DNA from: Prado023 sp963788325
GTDB lineage: Bacteria > Actinomycetota > Actinomycetes > S36-B12 > CAIYMF01
Direction: 5' to 3'
Assembly: GCA_963788325.1 (NCBI GenBank)
Contig: CAWBGJ010000015.1
Location: forward strand, 496,001-560,000
Length of the DNA stretch: 64,000 bases
Shown here: in pieces, positions 8,152-16,863 of the stretch
Numbering within the stretch: the stretch's first letter is position 1
Layout: every line of letters begins with the position of its first letter
Made by a program: the position numbers and the translations under genes
Notes under the pieces: model-generated
Seen by the model: only the letters and a program-made list of their open reading frames with translations
Told to the model about the DNA's origin: nothing
Database searches by the model: none

Positions 8152-8186
8152 CGAAGGGCCGGATCCCGCACGGGTCCGGCCCTTCG
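8152..8186. terminator. Bidirectional hairpin between bioY and gatB
   Basis: A perfect 12-bp stem (8152-8163 with 8175-8186, arm CGAAGGGCCGGA) encloses an 11-nt loop that can add three more pairs. It sits between the convergent bioY and gatB genes and probably ends both transcripts. It lacks a long U-tract, as is usual in this group. Confidence 0.75.
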
Positions 8187-8215
8187 TATGCCCGTGGTCA
8201 GCGCGGGACCACGTC

Positions 8216-9742
8216 CTACCCCTCGACGCCGAGGTGCTCGAAGATCAGCTCCCGCACCCGGGCTGCGTCGGCCTGGCCACGAGTCGCCTTCATGACAGCC
8301 CCCACGATCGCTCCAGCGGCCGCGAGCTTGCCACCGCGGATCTTGTCGGCCACGTCGGGCTGGGCCGCCAGGGCCTCCTCGATCGCCGTGAGCAACGGCC
8401 CGTCGTCGGACACGACCGCAAGGCCGCGGGCAGCCACCACCTCGGCAGGGGTCCCCTCACCGGCCAGCACTCCCTCGAGCACCTGCCGGGCGAGCTTGTC
8501 GTTGACGGTCCCGTCGACCACGAGCGCCTCGACCTCGGCAACCTGTGCCGCAGTGATCGGAAGGTCCGTGAGCTCCACGCCCTGCTCCTTGGCCAGCCTG
8601 GCCAGCTCACCGGTCCACCACTTGCGGGCGGCTGACTGATCCGCACCCGCCGCGATGGTGGCCTCGACCAGGTCCAGCGCACCGGCGTTGACGACGTTGG
8701 ACATGTCCACGTCACTGATCCCCCACTGCGCGGCCAGCCGGGTGCGCCGTATCGCCGGGTTCTCCGGCAGCGTCGCGCGCAGGGCCTCGACCCACTCCCG
8801 GGACGGGGCGATCGGCACGAGGTCAGGCTCGGGGAAGTAGCGGTAGTCCTCGGAACCCTCCTTGATCCGCCCGGAGGTGGTCAGGCCGGTGTCCTCGTGC
8901 CAGTGCCGGGTCTCCTGCACGACCCGACCACCGGAGTCCAGCAGTGCTGCCTGTCGGCCGATCTCGTAGCGCACGGCCCGCTCGACCGAACGCAGCGAGT
9001 TGACGTTCTTGGTCTCCGAGCGGGTGCCCAGGGGTGCGTCCGGCGATGGGCGCAGCGACAGGTTGACGTCGCAGCGCAGCGATCCCTGCTCCATCCGCAC
9101 GTCGGAGACGCCCAGTGCGCGCAGGAGGTCACGCAACGCCCCGACGTAGGCCTTGGCGACCTCCGGGGCGTATCGCCCGGCACCCTCCAGCGGCTTGGTG
9201 ACGATCTCGATCAGCGGGATGCCGGCGCGGTTGTAGTCGACCAGCGAGTAGTCGGCCCCGTGGATGCGCCCCGTCGCGCCGCCGACGTGGCTGTTCTTGC
9301 CGGTGTCCTCCTCCATGTGCGCACGCTCGATGCCCACGCGGTAGGTGCGCCGGCCCTCGGGCGTGTCGTAGTCGACGTCGAGGTAGCCCTCGAAGCAGAT
9401 CGGCTCGTCGTACTGGGAGGTCTGGAAGTTCTTGGGCATGTCCGGGTAGAAGTAGTTCTTGCGCGCGAACCGGCACCACGTGGCGATCTCGCAGTTCAGC
9501 GCCAGGCCGATCCGCATCGCCGACTCCACACCCACCCGGTTGAGCACGGGCAGGGCACCGGGCAGGCCCAGGCAGACGGGGCAGACCTGGGTGTTGGGCT
9601 GCGCGCCGAACTCCGTCGAGCAACCGCAGAACATCTTCGTGGCGGTGTTGAGCTCCACGTGGACCTCGAGGCCCAGCACGGGGTCGAAGCGCGCCATCGC
9701 GGTGTCGAAGTCCATCACCGGGTCAGTCATCGGCTGGCTCAT
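8216..9742 (-). CDS. gatB: Glutamyl/aspartyl-tRNA(Gln/Asn) amidotransferase subunit B
   Basis: GatB binds the misacylated tRNA and holds the kinase site that activates Glu-tRNA(Gln) or Asp-tRNA(Asn) before amide transfer. The 508-residue length is standard. It opens with FDPVLGLEVHVELNTATKMF. The zinc-binding Cys pairs are in FCGCSTEF and QVCPVCLGLPGALPVLN. KNYFYPDMPKNFQTSQYDEP is diagnostic. The C-terminal YqeY-like domain, which grips the tRNA, ends at VRELIFEHLG. The ATG at 9742 overlaps the gatA stop (ATGA). The operon order is gatC-gatA-gatB. Confidence 0.97.
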   Translation of the reverse strand: MSQPMTDPVMDFDTAMARFDPVLGLEVHVELNTATKMFCGCSTEFGAQPNTQVCPVCLGLPGALPVLNRVGVESAMRIGLALNCEIATWCRFARKNYFYPDMPKNFQTSQYDEPICFEGYLDVDYDTPEGRRTYRVGIERAHMEEDTGKNSHVGGATGRIHGADYSLVDYNRAGIPLIEIVTKPLEGAGRYAPEVAKAYVGALRDLLRALGVSDVRMEQGSLRCDVNLSLRPSPDAPLGTRSETKNVNSLRSVERAVRYEIGRQAALLDSGGRVVQETRHWHEDTGLTTSGRIKEGSEDYRYFPEPDLVPIAPSREWVEALRATLPENPAIRRTRLAAQWGISDVDMSNVVNAGALDLVEATIAAGADQSAARKWWTGELARLAKEQGVELTDLPITAAQVAEVEALVVDGTVNDKLARQVLEGVLAGEGTPAEVVAARGLAVVSDDGPLLTAIEEALAAQPDVADKIRGGKLAAAGAIVGAVMKATRGQADAARVRELIFEHLGVEG

Positions 9743-11271
9743 CGGGCCGGCACCTCCTCGATCAGCAGTCCGCCCCAGCGGTCGAACAGGGCCGCCTCCA
9801 GGGCCGCGCCCACGCGGTAGAGCCGGTCATCAGCCATCGCGGGGGCGATGATCTGCAGGCCCACGGGCAGGCCGTCCTCGGGGGCCAGGCCCACCGGCAG
9901 GCTCATGGCGGCGTTGCCCGCGAGGTTGACCGGGATGGTGGCGACGTCGTTGAGGTACATGGCCAGCGGGTCGTCGAGCTTCTCGCCGAGCTTGAAGGCC
10001 GTGGTGGGGGCCGTGGGCGAGATCAGCACGTCGACCTGGTCGAACGCCGCAGCGAAGTCGCGCTGGATCAGCGTCCGGACCTTCTGCGCCGAGCCGTAGT
10101 AGGCGTCGTAGTAGCCGCTGGACAGCGCGTAGGTGCCCAGCATGATCCGACGCTTGACCTCGGCGCCGAAGCCGGCCTCGCGGGTCAGGCTCATGACCTC
10201 CTCGACCGACCGGGACCCGTCGTCGCCGACCCTCGCGCCGTAGCGCATGCCGTCGAACTTGGCCAGGTTGCTCGACGCCTCGCTGGGCAGGATCAGGTAG
10301 TAGGCGGCCAGCGCGTAGTCGAAGCTGGGGCACGAGACCTCGACGACCTCGGCACCCAACTTCTCGAGGATGGCGACTGCCTCGCTGAAGCGCTGGCGCA
10401 CGCCCGCCTGGTAGCCCTCGCCGCCCAGTTCGGTGACCAGGCCGATCCGCATGCCGCGAACGTCGGCACGCGTCGCTGCCGCCACCACGTCGGGCACGGG
10501 CTGCTGCAGGGATGTGGAGTCCCGAGGGTCGTGGCCGGCGATCACCGAGTGCAGCAGGGCCGCGTCGAGCACGGTGCGCGCGCAGGGCCCCGCCTGATCC
10601 AGCGAGGAGGCCAGTGCGACCAGGCCGTACCGGGAGACCGCCCCGTAGGTCGGCTTGACCCCGACGGTGCCGGTGACGGCAGCCGGCTGGCGGATCGAGC
10701 CGCCGGTGTCGGTGCCGATCGCCAGGGGCGCCTCGAACGCGGCCAGCGACGCCGCGCTGCCGCCGCCGGACCCTCCGGGGATCCGATCGAGGTCCCAGGG
10801 GTTGTGGGTCGGGCCGTACGCGGAGTGCTCCGTGGAGGAGCCCATCGCGAACTCGTCCATGTTGGTCTTGCCGAGGATGACGATGCCGGCCGCGCGCAGG
10901 CGGGCGGTGACAGTCGCGTCGTAGGGCGGGCGCCAGCCCTCGAGGATCCGCGACCCGCAGGTGGTGGGGATGTCCTTCATGGTCAGGACGTCCTTGAGGG
11001 CCAGCGGGACACCGGCCAGCCGACCCAGCGGCTCACCCGCGGCACGGGCGGCGTCGATCGCGTCGGCCGTGGCCAACGCACCGTCGGTGTCCACGTGCAG
11101 GAACGCGTGGATGTCACCGTCCACGGCGGCAATCCGGTCCAGGTGGGCTTGGGTCACCTCCCGGGCGGACACCAGGCCGTTGCCCAGCACGTCCGAGAGC
11201 TGCGCCGCGGTGAACCTGGTGAGGTCCGCACGGTCGGTGGCGGAGGTGTCCGCCGACGTGGGGCTGCTCAT
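9739..11271 (-). CDS. gatA: Glutamyl/aspartyl-tRNA amidotransferase subunit A (amidase)
   Basis: GatA hydrolyses glutamine to supply ammonia to GatB. The 510-residue protein carries the amidase-signature Ser-cisSer-Lys triad: Lys in VPLALKDVLTMKD, the glycine/serine stretch GGSGGGSAASLAAFEAPLAI, and TDTGGSIRQPAA. GKTNMDEFAMGSSTEHSAYG is characteristic of GatA rather than general amidases. Its start overlaps the gatC stop by 4 nt (ATGA) and its stop overlaps gatB, so all three subunits should be made in balanced amounts. Confidence 0.97.
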   Translation of the reverse strand: MSSPTSADTSATDRADLTRFTAAQLSDVLGNGLVSAREVTQAHLDRIAAVDGDIHAFLHVDTDGALATADAIDAARAAGEPLGRLAGVPLALKDVLTMKDIPTTCGSRILEGWRPPYDATVTARLRAAGIVILGKTNMDEFAMGSSTEHSAYGPTHNPWDLDRIPGGSGGGSAASLAAFEAPLAIGTDTGGSIRQPAAVTGTVGVKPTYGAVSRYGLVALASSLDQAGPCARTVLDAALLHSVIAGHDPRDSTSLQQPVPDVVAAATRADVRGMRIGLVTELGGEGYQAGVRQRFSEAVAILEKLGAEVVEVSCPSFDYALAAYYLILPSEASSNLAKFDGMRYGARVGDDGSRSVEEVMSLTREAGFGAEVKRRIMLGTYALSSGYYDAYYGSAQKVRTLIQRDFAAAFDQVDVLISPTAPTTAFKLGEKLDDPLAMYLNDVATIPVNLAGNAAMSLPVGLAPEDGLPVGLQIIAPAMADDRLYRVGAALEAALFDRWGGLLIEEVPAR

Positions 11272-11576
11272 TGCTCGTCCAGGATCCGGGGCACCCGGAA
11301 GCGCTCGTCCTCGGCGGCCGGCGCTCCGGAGAGGGCCTGTGCCTGGGCCAGGCTGGGCACCGGGAGGTCCTCGCGGAACACGTTCTCCAGGGGCATCGGG
11401 TGCGAGGTGGCGGGCACGTCGGGGGTGGCGACCTCGGTGACGCGGGCGACGGCGCCGAGGATGTTAGCCAGTTGCGTGCTGTAGTGGTCCAGTTCGTCCT
11501 CGGTGAGCGACAGCCGAGCCAGGCGGCCGAGGTGGGCCACCTGTTCGCGCGTGATCGCCGATGGGGTCTCAGGCAT
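11268..11576 (-). CDS. gatC: Glutamyl/aspartyl-tRNA amidotransferase subunit C
   Basis: GatC is the small linker subunit that wraps between GatA and GatB and stabilises the complex. The 102-residue protein contains ITREQVAHLGRLARLSLTED, DHYSTQLANILGAV and MPLENVFREDLPVPSL, which are typical of the family. The start at 11576 (MPETPSAI) is chosen because upstream residues are not conserved and a TAGGAT -10 box ends 7 nt before this ATG. The operon mRNA is therefore probably leaderless. Confidence 0.94.
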   Translation of the reverse strand: MPETPSAITREQVAHLGRLARLSLTEDELDHYSTQLANILGAVARVTEVATPDVPATSHPMPLENVFREDLPVPSLAQAQALSGAPAAEDERFRVPRILDEQ

Positions 11577-11583
11577 GGGCCAC

Positions 11584-11589
11584 ATCCTA
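11584..11589 (-). promoter_or_regulatory. -10 box of the gatCAB operon (leaderless)
   Basis: TAGGAT on the minus strand ends 7 nt before the gatC ATG, and no Shine-Dalgarno sequence is present. The -35 region is weak. Confidence 0.5.
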
Positions 11590-11650
11590 GGCGGGTCGCC
11601 CCGGCACCTCGACACACGCGAGGGGCCGGCCGCGCACGCGGCGGGCGGGC

Positions 11651-11677
11651 CGGCACCGGTCCCCCCGGGTGGTGCCG
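11651..11677 (-). terminator. Possible ligA terminator
   Basis: CGGCACC (11651-11657) pairs with GGTGCCG (11671-11677) around a C/G-rich loop, in the 226-bp gap after the ligA stop. There is no U-tract. This is a weak call. Confidence 0.35.
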
Positions 11678-11802
11678 ACCCGCCTCCAGCGCTCCCCCGC
11701 AGCGCGGTGCGCGTCCCCCGTGCGCGCAGGTCAGAACCTCCCACGGGATCGGGGATCCGGCAACCAGTTGTCCACACGCGTGAGGTGGTTGCGTCCGACG
11801 GG

Positions 11803-14061
11803 CTACTCGCCCACCCGCGCAACGCCCATGGCCGCCTCCGGGCCCTGATCGAGCAGCACCGCGAAGCCGCCGGCGTCGAGGATGGGCCGGGCCAGGGCGA
11901 CGGCCTTGTCCGCCTTGGATCCTGCGTTCTCCCCGACGACCACGAAGTCGGTCTTCCTCGACACCGACGAGGCCACCTTGCCGCCCCGGGAGGTGACCGC
12001 CTGCGCGGCGCTGTCCCGCGTGAATCCCGGCAGCGAGCCGGTGATGACCACCGTCAGCCCGGCCAGCGTCCGCGGACCGGACTCGATCACCTCCTCGGCC
12101 ATCCGCACCCCGGCCGCAGCCCACTTCGCCACGACCTCGCGGTGCCACTCGACGGCGAACCACTCCACGACGGCCTCGGCGATGATCGGACCGACCCCTT
12201 CGGTGGCGGCGAGTTCCTCGACAGCAGCTCGGTCGATGGGCGGTCGTGCTCCCGGGTGCGCCGGATCGGAAGCCCACTGCGGATCCGTGAGCGCGTGGAA
12301 CTCGCGGGCCAGCGCCTGCGCCGCGGTCGGCCCGACGTGCCGGATCGACAGCGCCACCAGCACGCGCCACAGCGGCTGGGACTTGGCCTTCTCCAGTTGC
12401 GCGAGCAGCAGCTCGGCATTCGCGGTCAGCTGCGCTCCGACCTCGCCTGCCCTGGCCGCACGGGTGAAGAACGGCACCGTGCTCAGCGTGGCCGCGTCAA
12501 GAGCGAACAGGTCGCCCTCGTCGGCCACCACCCCGGACTCCAGCAACGCCACGCCGGCCTTCCAGCCCAGGCCCTCGATGTCGAACGCCCCCCGGCCGGA
12601 CACGTGGAAGATCCGCTCGCGGAGCTGCGCAGGGCAGGAGCGGGTGTTCGGGCAGCGGATGTCGACATCGCCCTCCTTGGCCGGCGCCAGTGGCGTGCCG
12701 CACTCCGGGCAGTGCGTGGGCATCACGAACTTCCGCTCGGCGCCGGTGCGTTCCTCGACGACCGGGCCGATCACCTCAGGGATCACGTCCCCGGCCTTGC
12801 GCAGGAACACCAGATCGCCGATCAGCACGCCCTTGCGCCCCACCTCCGAGGCGTTGTGCAGCGTGGCCATCTCCACGGTGGACCCAGCGACCTTCGCGGG
12901 CTCCATCACCGCGTACGGGGTGACCCGACCCGTGCGCCCGACGTTCACGCGGATGTCGAGCAACCGCGTGCGCACCACCTCCGGCGGGTACTTGAACGCG
13001 ATCGCCCACCGCGGCGCCCGTGACGTGGCCCCCAGCTGGGCCTGCAGGCCCAGGTCGTCGACCTTGACCACCACTCCGTCGATCTCGTGGGCCACGTCAT
13101 GGCGGTGCTCGGCGTAGAACTCGACGAACTGCCGCACACCGGCCAGGTCAACGACCACCTTCGACCGCTCCGAGGTCGGCAGGCCCAACCCGGACAGCAC
13201 CTCATAGCCGCGCGACTGGGTGTCGAGCGCCAACCCTGTACGGGCCCCCACCCCGTGCACGGTCAACCGCAACCGGCCCATATTCGCCCGCACCCTTTCC
13301 ACCTCCGCGGCCTCCCGAGCCACCCGGGCCTGCGCGCGGGCAATCACAGCCTCACCCGCGCCCCGCGCCTGGGCCGCCTCGAGAGCGCTCCGAGCAACAG
13401 CCAGTTCCTCCTCACGGCGGTCCACGCGCTGGCGCAAGGTGCCCGCCGCGGTGTTGCGCGGGTTGGCGAACGGCGAGCGACCCAGCGCCAACTGCTCGTC
13501 GTTGATCCGCTCGAAGTCCGCCACGGGGAAGAACACCTCGCCGCGCACCTCCACCAGCCCTGGGACCGCCGCACCCGCTGCCGGGGTCAGCCGCGCGGGG
13601 ATCGCCGCAATGTAGCGGGCGTTGTGCGTGACGTCCTCGCCCACCCGACCATCACCGCGGGTCGCCACCGACACCAAGCGTCCGTCGCGGTACACGATGT
13701 CCACGGCCAGGCCGTCGATCTTCAACTCGCACAGCACCGGCGGGAACTCCCCCACCTCCTTGACCACGCGCACCGCCCACGCGGACAGCTCCTCGTCGCT
13801 GAACGCGTTGTCCAAGGAGTACATGCGCTCCAGATGCTCGACAGGGTCGAACATCTCCGCGCGGACGCCACCCACCGACGCCGTCGGCGACTTCGGCCCG
13901 GACAACTCCGGGTGCGCGGCCTCCAACGCCACCAACTGCGCGTACAGGGCGTCGTACTCGGCATCCGAGAGGGTCGGGGCATCACGCTCGTAGTAGGCCG
14001 ACCGGGCCGCCTGCACCTGGGCCGCCACCTGCTCCCACTGGCCCCGCGGATCGCTGTTCAC
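11803..14061 (-). CDS. ligA: NAD-dependent DNA ligase
   Basis: LigA seals nicks in replication and repair using NAD+. The 752 residues show the full order. First is the Ia domain, then the adenylation domain with catalytic Lys114 in CELKIDGLAVD. The OB domain has NVGRTGRVTPYAVMEP. The zinc finger has Cys pairs in HCPECGTPL and RCPNTRSCPAQL. The helix-hairpin-helix part and a C-terminal BRCT domain (LAGLTVVITGSLPGF) follow. Unusually, about 50 extra residues rich in Arg, Glu and Ala (around 212-262) follow NPRNTAAGTLRQ, where most LigA continue directly to the end of the adenylation domain. The insert looks like a coiled coil. GTG at 14061 is chosen because TACATT ends 7 nt before it. Confidence 0.95.
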   Translation of the reverse strand: MNSDPRGQWEQVAAQVQAARSAYYERDAPTLSDAEYDALYAQLVALEAAHPELSGPKSPTASVGGVRAEMFDPVEHLERMYSLDNAFSDEELSAWAVRVVKEVGEFPPVLCELKIDGLAVDIVYRDGRLVSVATRGDGRVGEDVTHNARYIAAIPARLTPAAGAAVPGLVEVRGEVFFPVADFERINDEQLALGRSPFANPRNTAAGTLRQRVDRREEELAVARSALEAAQARGAGEAVIARAQARVAREAAEVERVRANMGRLRLTVHGVGARTGLALDTQSRGYEVLSGLGLPTSERSKVVVDLAGVRQFVEFYAEHRHDVAHEIDGVVVKVDDLGLQAQLGATSRAPRWAIAFKYPPEVVRTRLLDIRVNVGRTGRVTPYAVMEPAKVAGSTVEMATLHNASEVGRKGVLIGDLVFLRKAGDVIPEVIGPVVEERTGAERKFVMPTHCPECGTPLAPAKEGDVDIRCPNTRSCPAQLRERIFHVSGRGAFDIEGLGWKAGVALLESGVVADEGDLFALDAATLSTVPFFTRAARAGEVGAQLTANAELLLAQLEKAKSQPLWRVLVALSIRHVGPTAAQALAREFHALTDPQWASDPAHPGARPPIDRAAVEELAATEGVGPIIAEAVVEWFAVEWHREVVAKWAAAGVRMAEEVIESGPRTLAGLTVVITGSLPGFTRDSAAQAVTSRGGKVASSVSRKTDFVVVGENAGSKADKAVALARPILDAGGFAVLLDQGPEAAMGVARVGE

Positions 14062-14068
14062 GCAGCGC

Positions 14069-14074
14069 AATGTA
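14069..14074 (-). promoter_or_regulatory. -10 box of ligA (leaderless)
   Basis: TACATT on the minus strand ends 7 nt before the ligA GTG. No ribosome binding site is present. Confidence 0.45.
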
Positions 14075-14323
14075 CCGGCGCGCCCTGACATCGGTCGGTG
14101 TCGTGCGCACCGCCGGCCCACCGTGACGCCCGGGACGGCCGACGACCCGGGCCGGCATCGGGCGCGCAGACCCTGCGCGCTCGCCAACCTGGAGCCCCGT
14201 TGCCCCACATGGAGCATCTGGGTGCCAGATTGATCAGACGCAGCCGATCGGGCACCGACGAGTGGGGCGCGGGGCCGTCTGCCACGTCCGGACCCGGCCG
14301 TCCGGGCGGGTCGACCGGGCGGA

Positions 14324-15370
14324 TCAGTCGCTGGACTCGAGCATCCGGGCGGCCCCGCGCAGCAACCCGCCCACCTGCCCGGACCAGTCGGGTGAGGCGC
14401 CGGCCAGACCGCACGCCGGGCTCAGCCAGGTCCGCGCGCCCACGTCAGCGATGCCGAAGCCGATCCGGCTCCACAGCTCGGCCACCGTCCGCGCCAGGGA
14501 CTCGGGCATCGCCCGTGCCACGCCCGGCGCCGGATCGGTCGACGGCAGGACCCCGAGCACCACGAGGCCACCTCGGTCCCACCACTGGCCCAACGACTCG
14601 TCGGCAGCGGACCCCACGCCAGCGAGGTCCACGGACACGCCGCTGAACCCGGACCCGCCGAACAGGTCGAAGGGCACGCGCCGCGCACAGCAGTGCCCCA
14701 CCACCTGATCCGCCCCGGCGGCACTGGCGGCGGCGGTCACTTCAGCCAGACGCAAGGACAGTTCCGGCGCCTCGGGAATCCGCAGCGCGCCACGCCCGCT
14801 CGGAGTCCGCAGGCGTCCCGCCAGCACGAGGGGCAGCGTCGGTTCATCCACCTGGACGACAACCTGCGCGCCGGGCACCCTGCGCTGCATCGCCGCCACA
14901 TGGGTGGCCAGCGACTCGGCCAGCGCGGTGGCCAGGTCCGCGCAGGCGCCGGCATCGGCCAGCACCCGGGTACCGCGCGTCGACTCGAGTCCCGCGGCCA
15001 GGGTCCACGGCCCCGCGACCTGCACCTTGACCAGTCCCCGGAACCCGATCAATTGCTCCTCGAGGCGATCGGCGTCCTCGGACAGCCATCCGACAGCCCT
15101 GCGCATCTGGCGACCCGGCTCACCACCGGTCCGGCCGCCGACGAGCCGCCAGCCCGACGGGGTGGTCTCAGCGGCGAAGTCGCCGGTCACTTCAGCGAGC
15201 AGGCCCAGTGTGCGGCCCAGCGTGTCAGCGCCTGCTCCCCGGGCGGGCAACTCGGCCACGTATGGGATGGCGAACTCGCCGACGACGATCCGGGCCGCCT
15301 CGGCCGAGTCCGTGCCCGGCATCGAACCGACACCCGTGGTCTGGATTGTGGGCGGCTCGGAGGTCTGCAT
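14324..15370 (-). CDS. MetE-like (cobalamin-independent methionine synthase family) protein
   Basis: The 348-residue protein matches the C-terminal catalytic barrel of cobalamin-independent methionine synthase rather than full-length MetE (over 700 residues). It begins TTGVGSMPGTDSAEAAR. VKVQVAGPWTLAAGLES, VVVQVDEPTLPLVLAG and QVVGHCCARRVPFDLF follow, the last carrying a Cys pair in a metal-site-like position. The final SPACGLAGASPDWS also resembles the family's last Cys ligand. It corresponds by position, next to ligA, to the M. tuberculosis gene Rv3015c. The methyl donor and acceptor are unknown. ATG at 15370 follows CAGAAT by 6 nt, again a leaderless arrangement. Confidence 0.82.
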   Translation of the reverse strand: MQTSEPPTIQTTGVGSMPGTDSAEAARIVVGEFAIPYVAELPARGAGADTLGRTLGLLAEVTGDFAAETTPSGWRLVGGRTGGEPGRQMRRAVGWLSEDADRLEEQLIGFRGLVKVQVAGPWTLAAGLESTRGTRVLADAGACADLATALAESLATHVAAMQRRVPGAQVVVQVDEPTLPLVLAGRLRTPSGRGALRIPEAPELSLRLAEVTAAASAAGADQVVGHCCARRVPFDLFGGSGFSGVSVDLAGVGSAADESLGQWWDRGGLVVLGVLPSTDPAPGVARAMPESLARTVAELWSRIGFGIADVGARTWLSPACGLAGASPDWSGQVGGLLRGAARMLESSD

Positions 15371-15376
15371 GCACCC

Positions 15377-15382
15377 ATTCTG
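15377..15382 (-). promoter_or_regulatory. -10 box of the MetE-like gene (leaderless)
   Basis: CAGAAT on the minus strand ends 6 nt before the ATG at 15370. I see no ribosome binding site. Confidence 0.4.
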
Positions 15383-15544
15383 GTCGCCCAGACGACGGCA
15401 CCTGACCACCGCGCGGCACCAGCGCTCCGCGAGACGGTGTCCAGAGCGGGCGGATGCGGCCACTGCGTGGCTCGACTCGGCCGTATTCGGCCGGATCGAG
15501 CCCAAGATCAGGAACCATCCGCGTCGGGCTGGGAGGATGCGCCC

Positions 15545-16531
15545 ATGGAGACCGTGCGCATGGCCGTCGTCGGCACCAACTGGATCACCGGCGCGCTCAT
15601 CGACGCCGGGAGGACCGTCGAAGGATTCGAGGTGGTGGCGGTCTGCTCCCGCTCGGCGAGCACCGGGGGGGCGTTCGCCGACCAGTACGGGATCGGCCGC
15701 GTGCACACCTCGATCGAGGACCTGGCCGCCGACCCCGACGTGGACGCGGCCTACCTGGGCAGCCCCAACTCGCTGCACGCGCTACAGGCGATCAGGCTCC
15801 TCGAGGCAGGCAAGCACGTGCTGGCCGAGAAGCCCCTGGCCGCCTGCGCAGCCCAGGTCGAGGCGATGGCCGCGGCGGCCCAGGCAGCGGATCGGGTCCT
15901 GATGGAGGCCTACACCTCACCGTGGGAACCCAACGTGCAGGCGATCCACGAGGCGGTTGCCCGGGTGGGCACGCTGCGCCGCGTCGTGTTCACCAAGGAC
16001 CAGTACTCCTCGCGCTACGACCGGTTCAAGGCCGGCGAGCTGCCCAACGCGTTCAACCCCGAGTTCGCCGCCGGCTCCCTGATGGACCTCGGCTTCTACG
16101 AGATCGCCCTCGCCCTGCACCTGTTCGGTCCCCCCACCTCGGTGGCCGCCACCGGCACACTGCTGCCCAGCGGGGTCGACGGCCAGGGCACGGTCGTGCT
16201 CGGCTATGGCGACTTCGAGGTGATGGGCCTGCACTCGAAGATCGCCCCCGGCGGGGTCGGCTCCCAGATCGCCGGTGAGGACGGGGTGCTGCTCTTCGAC
16301 GACTGCAGCGTCCCCACACTGGTGACCTTCACCCCGCGCGGTGGCCAGGTCGAGGACCTGTCCCGTGAGCAGTCGGTGCACCACATGCGCTACGAGGTGG
16401 CTGAGTTCCTCGCCTGCGTGCGGGACCACCGCGGGTCCCAGGTCTGGCCGGTCGAGAACTCACTGGCCGTGGCCCGCCTTCTTGACCAGGCGCGCGGCCA
16501 GGTCGGGGTGCGCTTCCCCTCGGACGCCTGA
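15545..16531 (+). CDS. Gfo/Idh/MocA family NAD(P)-dependent oxidoreductase
   Basis: The 328-residue protein has an N-terminal Rossmann domain (VRMAVVGTNWITGALIDAGR) and the family signature HVLAEKPLAACAAQVEAMA with the conserved EKP lysine. The C-terminal sheet domain follows (FAAGSLMDLGFYEIALALHL, then ENSLAVARLLDQ near the end). Such enzymes oxidise or reduce sugars, inositols or related compounds. The substrate is not evident. GGGAGGATG precedes the ATG at 15545 at normal spacing. It is divergent from the MetE-like gene and convergent with azlD, so it is a single-gene unit. Confidence 0.88.
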   Translation: METVRMAVVGTNWITGALIDAGRTVEGFEVVAVCSRSASTGGAFADQYGIGRVHTSIEDLAADPDVDAAYLGSPNSLHALQAIRLLEAGKHVLAEKPLAACAAQVEAMAAAAQAADRVLMEAYTSPWEPNVQAIHEAVARVGTLRRVVFTKDQYSSRYDRFKAGELPNAFNPEFAAGSLMDLGFYEIALALHLFGPPTSVAATGTLLPSGVDGQGTVVLGYGDFEVMGLHSKIAPGGVGSQIAGEDGVLLFDDCSVPTLVTFTPRGGQVEDLSREQSVHHMRYEVAEFLACVRDHRGSQVWPVENSLAVARLLDQARGQVGVRFPSDA

Positions 16532-16557
16532 CGGTCGCTCGACGACGGCGTGGCGGC

Positions 16558-16863
16558 TCAGCCCCATCCCAGCGCCCGGAGCAGCGCGGCGGTGGCGGCT
16601 GCGGACAGCACGACGACCAGGAACGGAGCACGCAGCAGCAGCGCGATGACCGCCACCGCTACCCCCGCGGCCCGCGCATCGATCGTGAACCCGTCGACCC
16701 CCCAGAACGTCTGGATGCTCAGCAGTGCCGCGAGCAGCGCGATCGGCAGCATCGCGGCAGCGCGGCGGACCAGGGGACGCTCGAGCAGCGCCTCGGGCAG
16801 CAGGTGCCCGGCCCACTTCGTGAGGAAGGCCGCGAGGGAGGCGATCAGGACGCCGAGCCACAT
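16558..16863 (-). CDS. azlD: AzlD-like branched-chain amino acid transport subunit
   Basis: A 101-residue, strongly hydrophobic protein with about four membrane spans. FLTKWAGHLLPEALLERPLV near the start and the apolar C-terminus fit the AzlD family. AzlD is the small partner of AzlC in export of branched-chain amino acids (LIV-E family, like BrnFE). The ATG at 16863 overlaps the azlC stop (ATGA). A link to the ilv genes of this window is plausible but only inferred. Confidence 0.85.
   Translation of the reverse strand: MWLGVLIASLAAFLTKWAGHLLPEALLERPLVRRAAAMLPIALLAALLSIQTFWGVDGFTIDARAAGVAVAVIALLLRAPFLVVVLSAAATAALLRALGWG

Noticed and set aside
14062..14323. Possible riboswitch upstream of ligA or the MetE-like gene
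   Set aside because: The gap lies after the MetE-like stop and before ligA, both starts look leaderless, and no known cobalamin or SAM core motif is visible.
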